This document shows positions 48,891-60,126 of a stretch of 64,000 nt of DNA, in pieces. Both the position numbers and the translations under genes were made by a program. Source of the DNA: Leptasterias polaris (taxonomy: Eukaryota; Echinodermata; Asteroidea; Forcipulatida; Asteriidae); the NCBI GenBank assembly GCA_037783415.1, contig JAZGTN010000190.1, forward strand, positions 496,001 through 560,000, given 5' to 3'. Below the pieces are notes generated by a model. That model was given only the letters and a program-made list of their open reading frames with translations. It did no database searches and had not been told where the DNA came from. Each line of letters opens with the position of its first letter. Within the stretch, counting starts at the first letter, position 1.

Positions 48891-49112
48891 AACATTCTGA
48901 GAACAAATGATATACCTTTTAAATCTGCTGTCACATAGTGTTCCCAAAAGACTCCCATTGGAGCCCGCCCTCATACGTTAGTTGATCCCGAGGCAAGGAG
49001 GCAACGTTCTGAGAACAAATGATATACCTGGTAAATCTGCTGCCACATAGTGTTCCCAAAAGACTCCCATTGGAGCCCTCCCTCTTAGTTGATCCCGAGG
49101 CAAGGAGGCAAC
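48891..49112. repeat. 112-bp tandem duplication
   Basis: The segment from AACATTCTGAGAACAAATGA to GAGGCAAGGAGGCAACG occurs twice in a row with a spacing of about 112 bp and a few changes. Confidence 0.85.
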
Positions 49113-49882
49113 GCTCATTAACGCGGTTTGTTTCGCCTGAGATCCTGATTTGGCTCACGTGGTACAGTGCAGTGCAGCACAAACCTCTATGCTGCACTTT
49201 TGGTTAAATCTGTTGCGCAGCCGCGGTAGGTGACTTGATATAATTATGCTAAAGTTAACGCAGGTTTACCAAATCTAACGTTCTCTGATGTGTGCTCATG
49301 CTCTAACTACATAATACGCAGAAAAATGTATGCCATGTATACCGCAACGTATCGTTCAAGAGATGTTTTTTAATTATTTCAATCATGATCCACATGGTGA
49401 AATGAAGTGGGTTTAAAACAACTGGACAAAACAAACAGATTGTCTTGATAATCGAGCAATACTTTGTAAACATTTTGTCACCATCTTTGATCTCACCAAT
49501 CAATATCAAGAAAATAATAACCCAAACAGTCATGATCATGATCTGCTCGTAACAAACCACACGCTATCAAAATAGTTTGTGGCTACACGTGTTTCCGAGT
49601 TCACAGCTTCTTCGGTGCCTATATACAGACACCTTGCATTGACCACCATCTTCGATGTCAAACAATGAAAACGTGCAGGCGTGTACGCACTGGGCACGAC
49701 TCTTAGCCAATGGTAGCTCTTCATTGACCACAGTTTGGGAAATTTGGGGGCTTTTGACGTCATAAGCAAGCGATCTATCGTCAACGAAGTCACTGACAGC
49801 CACTGCTTTAGATAGACTTGCCAAAGTCCGACGCAACCTGTTGTGTATACTCAGAGCCACTTTTTGGACAGTTGAATTTGGA
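49113..49882. other. probable 3' UTR / downstream region of the receptor gene
   Basis: Lies directly downstream of the receptor stop on the minus strand. No other gene recognised. Confidence 0.4.
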
Positions 49883-51092
49883 CTATAAGAACGACTGTGT
49901 ACCAGATCTACTACTCCGCCCTCCTTGTGTATCTTTGGTTTGACTAGTTAATGGCTTCAAACGAACTGAATCGACTAAACCGCCCGGGCCGCCGACTTTA
50001 CAACAGTTCAAAGACACCGCATTAGCGTTAGAGACCGTGTAGAGGTACGGGTTGATCGCCGAGTTGATCGGTATGACGAATACTACGACCCATGCGTATG
50101 TCTCGTCTGGTATGTCCACGGCACCAGACTGTGATAAAATCCCCATGATTATCACTGGCATCCAACAACAAAAGTCAGTACCGACGATAAGGAGCATGCG
50201 CGTTGCCATGGTCATCTCCCTCCTGCGGTGCTCTCTGTCCTTCCGCTTGTGCAGTTTCTTCGCTGGTAGTTTGATTATTACCACAAATGCTATGGCAATA
50301 TAGCACACCAAGACTACCAGGCAACAGGCAAAGTTAATGCCAAGGTATACTGTGGCTGAGAATATCCAAGATGGTTCGGCTTGCTGGCTTATTGTTCGGT
50401 TAAAGGACAGTACTCCTAATAGATCTTTGTTGTGTGAAACAACTTTGGGTTTAACAACAAGTGGGAGACCTACGCACACGTCGTAAAGACCGTAAAACGT
50501 TTCATTCTTGTCATTTAGCATGTCTTGTAGAAACAGTGGCGGAACGCTGATTAGTAGCGAAAATGTCCACAGTATGACGCTAGCCATTCGGGCAGACTCT
50601 AATCGCAGCCATTTCTTCCCGAATGGGAACACTACGCAGAGGAATCGGTCTATGCTGATCATGGTGATGAAAAACACCGATGCTTCAGAGCTCAGCATTG
50701 AGAGGAAACCAGCGAACTTACACAGGTGCCCTGATTTCCATTCGGGCGCGTGCAGAAAGTAATCATCCTGATAGTGTAAATCGGCTCCACCGACTATCAC
50801 CATGTACAATCCCATGATCAGATCCGAAACAGCCAGATTGAGAATCAGGACTGATTGCGAACGCTTTCCAGAATCCTTCTTATTCAATCTCCAGACGATT
50901 ATTCCAGCATTGCCGATGAGGGCGCTAATGCCCAGACACCAAATGAAGACTCTTAGTACAGAGTTATGCATGATTCGATTACAGCTCAAGTATGGTATTT
51001 CCTCGTCCATTTTGTTAGTTAGAAAACATCGTTCAATTATTCCATTTGTTTTGTAATCGAGTAGACAACACATCTTTGGATCATCGACGATC
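49883..51092 (-). CDS. LRR GPCR (GRL101/relaxin-receptor-like), seven-helix exon
   Basis: Follows acceptor TTTTTGTAG and codes 402 residues to the stop. It opens with the hinge (IVDDPKMCCLLDY, LSCNRIMHNSVLRV) typical of leucine-rich-repeat GPCRs. Helices: TM1 IWCLGISALIGNAG; TM2 LNLAVSDLIMGLYM; TM3 CKFAGFLSMLSSEASVFF then IDRFLCVVFPF (DRF in place of DRY); TM4 VILWTFSLLISVPPLFL; TM5 YLGINFACCLVVLVCYIA; TM6 TRMLLIVGTDFCCWMPVII; TM7 VFVIPINSAINPYLYTV. The TM3 and second-loop (YDVCVG) cysteines can form the usual disulfide. The tail has a CC palmitoylation candidate and ends SFL, which fits a class I PDZ ligand. The family senses peptide ligands through its ectodomain; the ligand and G protein cannot be read here. 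GRL101-like is the best guess, RXFP-like the alternative. Confidence 0.9.
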
Positions 51093-51159
51093 CTACAAAA
51101 ACAATAAACAAATAATAACATATTTTTCTTGAAAGAGCATGAAGTCTTCATTTCGGGAC

Positions 51160-51420
51160 AAGTGACGAGCGTTTAAGAGCAACGAATTCAAGTTATGGTG
51201 TTTCTGATCGCCGGAGTGTGAGTTTCATTCCCAGTTGTGACACTTGTGTCTAAGCAAGACACTTGACCTTTATTGATGCGTCCTTTGGATGGGACGTACA
51301 GTCGTTGGTCCCCTGTGTTGTTATACAAACTATCAATGCACGTAAAAGTCTACAATACACGCTTATTTCAAAGAGAAAGGGTTCACCCCGGTGTGTCTGG
51401 CAGTGTGTATATCTAAAATA
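51160..51420 (+). mobile_element. diverged tRNA-Leu SINE inside receptor intron
   Basis: Same family as the 46-kb SINE: GAGCGTTTAAGAGC, TTCAAGT loop, GTGTTTCTGATCG, GTGACACTTGTGTCTAAGCA, GGATGGGACGTACAG, GCACGTAAAAG, AAAGAGAAAGGGTTCACCCC. The A box is damaged and the tail missing. Confidence 0.8.
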
Positions 51421-51833
51421 AATTGTCCAATTTGCCGAGAAGTGTAGGGACCTTTTCAAGATTGATGCTCGGACCTTTGGAAAATTACACCTGTGCAGGG
51501 GTGTTTTTATTTGGAGGGGTAATAACTCGACGGGCCTAGGGACTCCCCAGATCAAATTTGAGCAGATACTAACAGTTCAAGAGTCATAAATAACTGTCTC
51601 TTTACTGTAAAAAGCTTCTTAGTATTTTGTGTATATTTTTTGAATATTTAGCAATTCCCACTACAACAAATGAGAGTTGGTTTAGTGGGGTGCAACCTTG
51701 AAGGCTGCACTCAAAAGGAAGAAGAAAAGGAAGAAGAATCTGCTGCCACCAACCGTCCTCACAATGCTCACAATCATCTAAAAACCAACTGTATTTTGAA
51801 AACCATAGACTTATATATACAAATCATACTCAC

Positions 51834-51917
51834 AAAGATATTAGGTGTTGCAAGTGTTCAATTTCATTTTTCTTCACTTGAAATTCTTGAATTTGATCTG
51901 GTCGTCTCCTCAAATTC
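51834..51917 (-). CDS. LRR GPCR, last LRR/hinge exon (84 nt)
   Basis: Acceptor TTGTTCTTAG, donor GTGAGT. It reads NLRRRPDQIQ...KKNEIEHLQHLIS and ends TT, which with the first G of the seven-helix exon makes Leu. It is the least LRR-like of the set and could be a cap or linker. Confidence 0.65.
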
Positions 51918-52172
51918 CTAAGAACAAATTTAAAATGAAATTATAATGTTAAGTTATCTAAAGTTTGGATTGTAGCTAACTTTGTAATTCAGTCAAATCT
52001 TAGTTGGAAACAAAACTAAAAACTAAACCGTCTTTTATTTAAATACATAAAATAACAAATTGTTCAATGTTCTTGAAAATGCATGAATTGAAACAGTTCG
52101 TTTGAAAGTACTAAACATATTTGAATAATATAATTATGATAAAGTTAATGTTGTTCTGCTATTCAAACTTAC

Positions 52173-52244
52173 AGAATGGCGAGACTTTCCAATCCATTAA
52201 AAGCGCCAGACTCTAACACTGTCCACGGATTCCCACCGATATCC
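52173..52244 (-). CDS. LRR GPCR, LRR exon (72 nt)
   Basis: Acceptor TTACTTACGTAG, donor GTAAGT. Codes DIGGNPWTVLESGAFNGLES plus LAI: one 24-residue leucine-rich repeat with the N and F anchors. Phase 2 at both ends. An AATTC pentanucleotide run lies just upstream. Confidence 0.8.
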
Positions 52245-52511
52245 CTACGTAAGTAAATTCAATTCAATTCAATTCAAGTCAACAATTGTTTCATAATATT
52301 CTTCTCAACATATAACGTGTATACAGTATAATACATAGATAGGCGAAATAATAAGCACAGAAGATCGGGGAAAGAGTTAATCTATGTATACCAGAATAAG
52401 AGAGAGTATGAGGCTGTCAGATTAAGCCAAGGCTTGTAAAAGACAGCCTAGACAGACAAACTACAATTATTTATTTGATAAATAATAAAGTTCAAGATTG
52501 ACAAGAATAAT

Positions 52512-52790
52512 AGGGCGATCACCAGCATAGGGCTAGACAGCTCAGTTTGTAGATGGCCGGTGTCATAGGGAAATCTGGCCCCCTGGATACTCGGTCCCCC
52601 ATACTGGAAAATTAACAATGGTTGAAGGAGGATGATTCAAAAGAGGGCGCTATCAGAAGAGGTTTGTACACAGTTCGCCGTATTGGAGGGGGGGGGGGGG
52701 GGGGGGGGGGGCAGAATATACTGCCACACCGGCACGTTAATCAGAAGGTCGTTGGTTCAAGAAATCCCGCTTTTTAAATTGTTATTTTTT
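52512..52790 (+). mobile_element. tRNA-like SINE head split by 166 bp
   Basis: 52512-52552 (CATAGGGCTAGACAGCTCAG) matches the start, and 52719-52790 (CACCGGCACGTTAA, GGTCGTTGGTTCAAGAAATC) the rest, of the SINE at 62.04 kb. The insert between includes 24 G (52688-52711). Confidence 0.7.
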
Positions 52791-53002
52791 CAACCCAAAT
52801 CAAAATAATTTTCCCAGTCGGTTTCCCTTGAGATTTATTATTTGATATCTAAAATAAAAATCGCATCCCCTTAGGGTGATCCCTCTGCTGCCGCTTCCCA
52901 GGTTGTATTGTAAACTTGGGTGTGATCCCTGGCTACACGGCAGTTATAGGTCGAATGGCTTCTGACTGGCACGCCCCCTCCGAACAAAGATATTGACAAC
53001 AT

Positions 53003-53120
53003 AGGGAGACCGCCAATGTAGGGCTAGATGGCGCAGTTGGGCACGTTAAACCGGAATTCGTTGGTTCAAATCCCCCTCTAGTCAATTTCCCTGTGTTCAA
53101 ACCCAAATCATTTAAATAAA
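53003..53120 (+). mobile_element. tRNA-like SINE
   Basis: GGGCTAGATGGCGCAGTTGG (A box with about 10 bases missing after it), CACGTTAAACCGG, B box GGTTCAAATCC, then TTTCCCTGTGTTCAAACCC. Upstream GC-rich sequence (52870-52980) may belong to the same repeat. Confidence 0.7.
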
Positions 53121-54266
53121 CAATGACAAGTCAGATATCCATCATCATCAATGGGGGCGGTCGCAACCGAGATCCCGTTCACAACGTCATGCCAGAAGTG
53201 TTTAACCCTCATCATGTTCAAAAGGTCCTCAATTTCAGATTATGTGTCTCTGCCAATCACGTCGATGTAGTTGAGAGGTATACGTCCACTACAAGGGCAC
53301 GTAAGTCTCCAGATATTAATCATTGATTTTTTTCAAGTCATAGTTTTGAGTTTATTAACATGCTCTTTTTTGTTCTTAATATTTGTTTAATTTTATTTCT
53401 TAAGTAATTGCTGTACAGTTCCTAAGGGAAAACCGGGAGAGCTGGTCCTTGATGGATTTGTTTAGAAAAAAACATCCCCGATGGTAATGGTAACAAGACA
53501 GTTGGCATGCTATTTGGCTGTAGGTGTAGTTGGGGAACTTGGATTTGTTTAGATAAAACAACAAAATAAATAGAAAATGGTGGAGTACTGACGGTTTATT
53601 TAAAAGCGGACACTTGTTTAGTGCCTGATACACATAATCTAATCTTTAAAATTTGAAGAGGGGAAGAACAAGATAAAATATCAATTGCAAATAATTATGT
53701 GGGGAAGGCAAGCTGAGGAAGAAACAACAAAGTCCTAAAATCATAACCAAAAGATCAACTTGACAGTAAAGGTTAAAAACAGTAATCAAAGTTGGACAAC
53801 AACGACATCAGAAAGGAAGATGACGTCATACTGTGATATTTTATATTTAACAAAAAGACCCTCTGGAGAGATCTACAGCCAAGCCAGATAAATGCACGGT
53901 ATGACGACATTCTTGGCTTTAGGATTATAAATATATTGTTGAAAATTACTGCGTCAGGAATTTAACAATTTCGATGGAACTTCCAGAGCTCCGTAGATCA
54001 AGAGGCCAGGGCAAACTTTCATAAAGCTGCTTAGCAGAAACATTGCCTAACCATTTCTGCTAATCTAAACTAAGTAGTATACCAGTTAGATTTGGTACAT
54101 TTGAAATTATATTTTAGCTGATAACCTTATTCTGGTGAGCGCATGTTCGTTGTGTTTAGCAACTATTGTGCTCTTAGTAAGCAGCTCTTATTAATGGGCC
54201 AAGTTCTTCAACCACGTTATGATTCGTGCACAATCATTAATCAAAACAACCAGACAATCTACTTAC
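53121..54266. other. receptor intron; no other gene recognised
   Basis: The frame 53123-53326 on the plus strand has no recognised domain. The rest is AT-rich intron. Confidence 0.45.
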
Positions 54267-54338
54267 AAATGATTAACCAACTGCAAGCCAGAAAAGGTGT
54301 TGGCTTCGATCACATTCAGCTTATTATCTTGTAACTGC
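54267..54338 (-). CDS. LRR GPCR, LRR exon (72 nt)
   Basis: Acceptor GATTCACAG, donor GTAAGT. Codes QLQDNKLNVIEANTFSGLQL plus VNH, a textbook 24-residue LRR. Phase 2 at both ends. Confidence 0.85.
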
Positions 54339-54834
54339 CTGTGAATCGAAAAGAAAGACAATTGTTTTAAAGAGTCACAGTAAGGGGGAAAACTTGAGTT
54401 AGAGATGTGATAACAAAGTAACGCGCGGTCGATTTTTGACGAACACGTTTTGTATAGGTCCTCACCAAAAATACGTTTTTCGACTGCAGTTTTCCGAAAC
54501 AAATCTGATGACCAAGCTCGTAACAAGGAAGGGGGGCGGGGGAGCGGGGAGGGGGGGCTTTCGCCCCAAGCCCATTTTCAAAAAATAATCTGCAGACCGG
54601 GCCCGTAACTAGGAGATGGGGGAAGGGGGCTTTGCAACAAGGGTGTTTCTTGTTGTCATTATTTTCTTGCCACTTCGATGACCAATACTGAGCCTGAATT
54701 CTCATAGGTTTGTTATTTTGTACATATGTTGGAATACACACCAAGTGAGGATACTGGTCTTTGACAATTATCAAAAGTATACTATGTATTTTAAAAAAAA
54801 ATCATGCAACAAAATCGATTGATAAGACACTTAC

Positions 54835-54906
54835 AAGCCTCGCAGTTTTTCCAAACCTTCGAATGCACCTGGTTCAATTGATGATATTTGATTACTCGTC
54901 AGATCA
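54835..54906 (-). CDS. LRR GPCR, LRR exon (72 nt)
   Basis: Acceptor CTGCTTTCAG, donor GTAAGT. Codes DLTSNQISSIEPGAFEGLEK plus LRG. Phase 2 at both ends. The intron between this exon and the next holds MITE fragments (54645-54790). Confidence 0.85.
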
Positions 54907-55271
54907 CTGAAAGCAGAATAAACATTATATCAACAAGCGCTGAAGTATCGACCTTAACACTAATGCTAGGAATACGTTACTCTGGATTACGTTTGACTCA
55001 TAACCTATTTTGTCAAAAAGTATTAAGCTCCTGGTTGACTATACATGTACATACGTAACATAACCAGTTCCCGGTTTCATTTTAAACATGTAATCAGTTC
55101 ACTGTTCATTATTGCAACAAGTTATTCGTGAATAAGTAGCCAGTTCCACTGGTGCATTACTTTGTACGTTCTTAGTAACCAATGGTACGGAAATCAAATG
55201 CAGAGTTCTGTACTGTGACTTGTACTTATGAAACAATAAGTAAATTATAACCTATTGGCCATTGAACTTAC

Positions 55272-55343
55272 AGTGAAATTAGACTGCTCAGATGACGGAA
55301 TGTGTTTGCCTTGAGACTTGTAATCCGGTTCCTGCCAAGACGT
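55272..55343 (-). CDS. LRR GPCR, LRR exon (72 nt)
   Basis: Acceptor AATGGTACCCAG (weak pyrimidine tract), donor GTAAGT. Codes RLGRNRITSLKANTFRHLSS plus LIS. Phase 2 at both ends. Confidence 0.8.
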
Positions 55344-55984
55344 CTGGGTACCATTCAACCATGTATGTAAATACAAATTCTGATTGGTTATCAAATGGTG
55401 TGTAAAACATTGGTAAGATTGAAAATATAAATTTTCACATATTTGCACATAGCTTATATGGCATAAAGATGGTCATGGTGGAATACTTTCCCTGAACAAG
55501 TTTGGCCTGAAATGCCATAGTTTTTAGGAAATTAGTAAAACAAAAGTCTTTATCCTGCAGGATAAAATCCAATGTTTGAAAACAAGTTAAACATTATATT
55601 GGGGCTTTTCACTGTTTTCTCATGACTCCGAAGACCGGTTGAGCTTAAACTTTCACATGTCTGTTACTTCATGTATATGTTAGGTCACATTAAGTGTGGA
55701 TACAGGTCTTTGGCAATTGTACAAACCCTTAACTTGTGTCAACATTTTAAAGGTAAAAACCAAATTATTGTCACTATTATACTTTTACATAATGGATCAT
55801 TTTATGTATACGACCCCGTGATGCGTGATTCAAGCTCCCTGTATATAATAGATTGATGTTGTTTTCGGAGCCATGAGCGCCTAAGAGCAACATTTTGTTT
55901 ATGGCGCTATGTATTCAGAACTTTAACTTAATTATTTGATTTATTTTTAATGAGAGATTGACTTTTTACCCAGTTCAGCTGTCA

Positions 55985-56165
55985 AAACGGGCACATCGCC
56001 ACGTAATCATGGGTACCATCCACTCGGAGCCTGGCTGATGGAGCAGAATGCACTTTTACTTCTCAACTTGTTGCGAAGCAATTTTGGTTAAGTGTTTTGC
56101 TCAAGGGCACACGTGTCATGACCGGGTATCGAACCCACACTCTGGGGTGACAACACAGAGCTTGG
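55985..56165 (-). mobile_element. tRNA-derived SINE, reversed, in receptor intron
   Basis: On the minus strand: AGCTCTGTGTTGTCACCCC, AGAGTGTGGGTTCGATACCC (B box), GTCATGACACGTGTGCCCTTG, then CATGATTACGTGGCGATG. The related copy at 62.64-62.88 kb has the same order. Confidence 0.7.
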
Positions 56166-56564
56166 ATGGATGTATTGATTGAATGATTGGTTGAGTTATT
56201 TATTATTTGTTTTGTTTTACCTTTCTAAAATAATACTTTATTCAATCACAAAATGATACAGAATTTCGAAAAATAATAGAACATTTAAAAGTTACATTTA
56301 TCAACAAGATATGTTACATAGCTGGGAACGAATTTACAAGTTTTACCTTTATGTGTATGTGTTTGTAATGAATTTGTTTATGTGTTAATTTGGATGTGAT
56401 TTCGTTTTCTTCTTTCTACCCGCTAGTGTTGTAGTGTCCAGATTTAGTGAACGATCATCGGTCTCGGACACAAGTACATGGTTCTGCAATGATCAGCGGA
56501 ACCACTCAGACCAAAAAGAAAACAGAAAAATAAAAAAGGCGAAAGGATTAACCATAATACTCAC

Positions 56565-56636
56565 AGATAAACGAGTCTATCGAGACCTCGGAACATCCCT
56601 TCTCTTAGATCAACCAGTTTATTTCCATCAAGCCGT
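56565..56636 (-). CDS. LRR GPCR, LRR exon (72 nt)
   Basis: Acceptor TGATCTACAG, donor GTGAGT. Codes RLDGNKLVDLREGMFRGLDR plus LVY. Phase 2 at both ends. Confidence 0.85.
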
Positions 56637-58113
56637 CTGTAGATCATACAAAATTATATTTTATTTAAATTTTATTTTAATTATTTGGACAATACAATAT
56701 AAGAGCAGAGGCCGTCCAGGGAAAGGCAAATGTAAAAACAACTGTTATCAACAAGATGTGCCCTCCCAGACCTTGCTCATTGTTATGTTATAATAATACG
56801 CATAAATCCAAAACTAGTGTGTGTAAGGGGAAAAGCGAATCATACATGTAGCTGTGTATCAGACCATGAGATGATACTAGTGTGACCAAGTATGGCAAGT
56901 ATGTCAATTATAATCAAGATTTCGCAGTGTGCAGTTACATCATTTTGTTGATTTCAAACTCTCCGGGGACATTCAATCATAATTTTACGCAAGAAACGCG
57001 TGTACTAAAGGTGCAGTAAAAGTAACTTTTTTGTAGGTGATACACAAATGTGTGACGTTGACTTGTTATAAGTCTTGCAACTGGTTGACAACATTCATAA
57101 ATGCCAGACAGCAATAGACCCTTCCCACGAACTCTGTAAATTGTCCATCAAGCGTGCGCACTAACACTTTGATTGGCAAAATGATGGATTATCGCGCCTT
57201 TTCGTATGGGGGTGATGGTGGCGTGACGCAGACGCGTGTGTGTGTCTGCTTAGTGCACATCTCTATGGCGTTTGTCAACCAATAGGGTCTGTACGCATGC
57301 GTGAATGTAATTAGCATATTTCATGGGAAGGGTCTATTGTTTCACCAATGTCTTTGTACAGTATTCAAAGAGTTGCCCCTCTCATATGTAGTACTCATGT
57401 CGTCGTATGTATAATTTTGAAGACCAGTGAATGAAATCCTGGAATCGCAAGAATGGACATACAGGAACCAGTACATGTGACTTACTGGCACTATGGGTAG
57501 AAAATGAAGAATTTCCAGCAGATTTCAAAATAAGTGGTGAAAAGGTAATTGCAGAGAGGACAATAAATTATAGCACTTTATGACCAATAAACACATATTT
57601 GTCACACTACAGCACTGACTCATTACCATCCATTGTGTTGACTGTGTTGTTGACTGTATATAAACCTTGGTTGAAGTTGTTTTTTCTTCATTGTATCTGA
57701 CAAAGTAGTTGTTGCTATAAAAGCTTAAATGCATATATTTATTTATTATTAGTTAGTCATGAAGTGCTACATTTTGCTTAAACCTCTCAGTTAAAGGTGC
57801 TGTATACGTTTGGTAATTGGAGCCTACTGTTTGTTTCAAACCTATACAATTGTAGATATATACCATAAAACTAACTTGTGAAAATATCACTTCAAAAGGT
57901 GTTCGCGTTGTTGAGATATAACCGAAAAACAGAGCGAATAATTATGTCCACGCAGGAAGAATATTCCCTGTATGAATAGACATTCTGAGAAGCGTTACGG
58001 CTTACGCAGATATGGATTTATTATTACTAGTTATGAAGTGCTAGATTTTGTTTAAACCTTTCAGTTAAATTGAACAGTTCTGAAACAGAACCAATGTTTT
58101 TGTGTATACTTAC
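56637..58113. other. receptor intron with MITE fragment
   Basis: No gene other than the receptor. Contains the truncated MITE described next and an AT-rich remainder. Confidence 0.45.
57795..58016. mobile_element. truncated TTAA MITE between 57-bp direct repeats
   Basis: TTAA at 57791, then AGGTGCTGTATACGTTTGGT, the same end as the 46.8-kb copy. The other end is missing. The 57 bp before it (57738-57794) recur at 58017-58074, so a local duplication brackets it. Confidence 0.7.
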
Positions 58114-58191
58114 AGCAGAGTCCTATTGGAAGCTAAAGTATCGGCGAACACTCCATCATCTATGGCTACCAAGTTATTGACGTTGAGTCTT
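58114..58191 (-). CDS. LRR GPCR, LRR exon (78 nt)
   Basis: Acceptor GTTTTACAG, donor GTAAGT. Codes RLNVNNLVAIDDGVFADTLA plus SNRTL, two residues longer than its neighbours, with an N-glycosylation motif (NRT). Phase 2 at both ends. Confidence 0.8.
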
Positions 58192-58479
58192 CTGTAAAAC
58201 AAACAATAGTTCATACCGTAATTAATCATGCGTTTGACTCAATTCAAATGAGGTAGTCATCACAATGATGTTGGTTGTTTGCGCCATTATTGGAGCCAAC
58301 AACGTCCCCACAGTGTAATGCGCATTGTAGGCGGCACGGCGTTTACACACTTAGGCTGTATCCCAATTCGCCGTAATTTTGACAGAGTATATACCGCAGA
58401 GTAGGTATGAATAGATTGTTGTAAACCTGAATAATCATTATTCATGAGAGGTTGTTCCAGGCTCATTAATAAGACGATG

Positions 58480-58735
58480 TGGCAACTCAAAGGAAATAGG
58501 GCTTCAATGCCTTAGGGTTTTCGGACAATACACCCACCAAACAGTGTGAGGCGCTATATAAGTATGGTTTATTATTATTATAAGTATTAAACAGGGCAAA
58601 GCAGGTATTGTTCAAATTGTGTGGGATTAAAGGATTATGACCACAGGGGATTAAGGGGATTAAGTCTGTCTTGAACAGTTCCTCTGTACTGTGCACTAGC
58701 TTACTTGGAAGATCTCTGCTCATGAGCATTTCTAT
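58480..58735. repeat. SINE/LINE tail plus diverged MITE arm
   Basis: GAGGCGCTATATAAGTATGG and TTATTATTATT (58550-58582) is the tail shared with the SINEs and the 31-kb LINE. At 58665-58715 TCTGTACTGTGCACTAGC and ACTTGGAAGAT match the arm of the 1.3-kb MITE. Confidence 0.55.
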
Positions 58736-58949
58736 GACAAACAGCCTGTGTGCGCTGACCTGTAAGTTAATGAGCAGATTATCACATCCATCAAGTGCTA
58801 CCGCGAAAAACACCGGTACCTCGAGTGTAAATACCGCATGTTTAATTTTGCATTCTTCCCCCGCGCCCCCACGCCGTCTAATGACTTCCTATGATACAAT
58901 GCATGGTGACATGGCACCTTAACCGCCTAGTCAGAATAAGCTTTACTAC

Positions 58950-59195
58950 TGTTGTGGAGTTCATTGATATGTAAATGTTGTAACACCCCTCTTAGTAAAT
59001 GTTGGTATCGCCTACATCTTTATAAGTGGTCACGCCCAGTTGGTTCGACTCAGTTGGCATCGGGGGCGTTGGACCGGACGAGTGTAACCATAGAACTTCA
59101 ATAAAATGGTGTTAGTTTGTCGTTGCTAATTAATTGCTGAGTTTGCGTTTACTTATTTCCTATACGTGTTTCCGGTTTAAGTTGACGTTATAACA
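58950..59195 (+). repeat. 5' LTR, 246 bp
   Basis: Same LTR as at 36008. It is followed by TGGTGGAAAATCCGGG, the likely primer-binding site. Confidence 0.9.
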
Positions 59196-59387
59196 AATGG
59201 TGGAAAATCCGGGTACATATATTGTGTCCAGCGCCCCTGCCGGCTGACCTTGCCGATTTCGGTAAGTAACTATTTCTTAAATGGCATCAATTTGATTTTA
59301 AATGGTTTGTGTGATATTGTATTGTTATTTTGGAATTTAGGTATATTGTTTAGGTAGAAAATTTAACGTATTTCTTAAGTGTTATTT

Positions 59388-60125
59388 ATGGAAGACAAAC
59401 CAGACATGACAAACAAATATGATATGTCCTCCACCGGAGTTAAATATTCTGGCAGTCCTAATGACGATATCGATGAATTTATGGCAAAATTCGAAACCAT
59501 AGCAGCTTTGAGAGATTTTACCGATGTTAAAAAGGTGTTGGCCGTGATTTCTCGGATTGATGGTCATGCCCGTATCTTTTTGGATACTGTTCCTAAAGAA
59601 TTAAAAACTTCTGTTGAAGATATACAGAAAATTTTGAAAGATCATTTTCAGGGCGATTCATGGGTGTGGCAGGTTGAAACAAAATTGCTTGAACGAAAAC
59701 AGATACTTTCTGAATCATTGGATGATTATGCCACAGATGTTATGCGCATGTGCCGACAGATCAAGAAATCAAGTGACGAATGCCTTTCTATATTTGTTCG
59801 TGGTTTGCTGCCGGAATTGCGAGCCTTTGTGTTTTCAAAGCAGCCCAAATCTTTTCACGATGCTTTAGACTATGCTAGGCTTGGTGTTTCCGTACAGCAA
59901 ACCGCACAAGAGAGTACATGTAAGTCTAAACAATCTGTGCCTGAACGGAATGATCAAAATACCGGTGTCTTTGTAAACGCTATTCATGCATCATTAGATT
60001 CATTGAAAGACACGGTTAACTCTATGGCAGGTAGACTAGAGAGATTGGAACAGTGTGTAGAACTGGGACAACAAAAACAGTACCGTTCCAGTCCATTCTT
60101 ACTCCATTCTTACTGCACTTTCTAA
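59388..60125 (+). pseudogene. gag, truncated before the zinc knuckle
   Basis: Almost identical to the 36.4-kb gag (one clear change, IATLRD to IAALRD). I start at MEDKPD. Gag-derived sequence ends at KQYRSS (about 60090), followed by nine junction codons in a frame different from integrase. No CCHC knuckle remains. Confidence 0.85.
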
Positions 60126-60126
60126 T

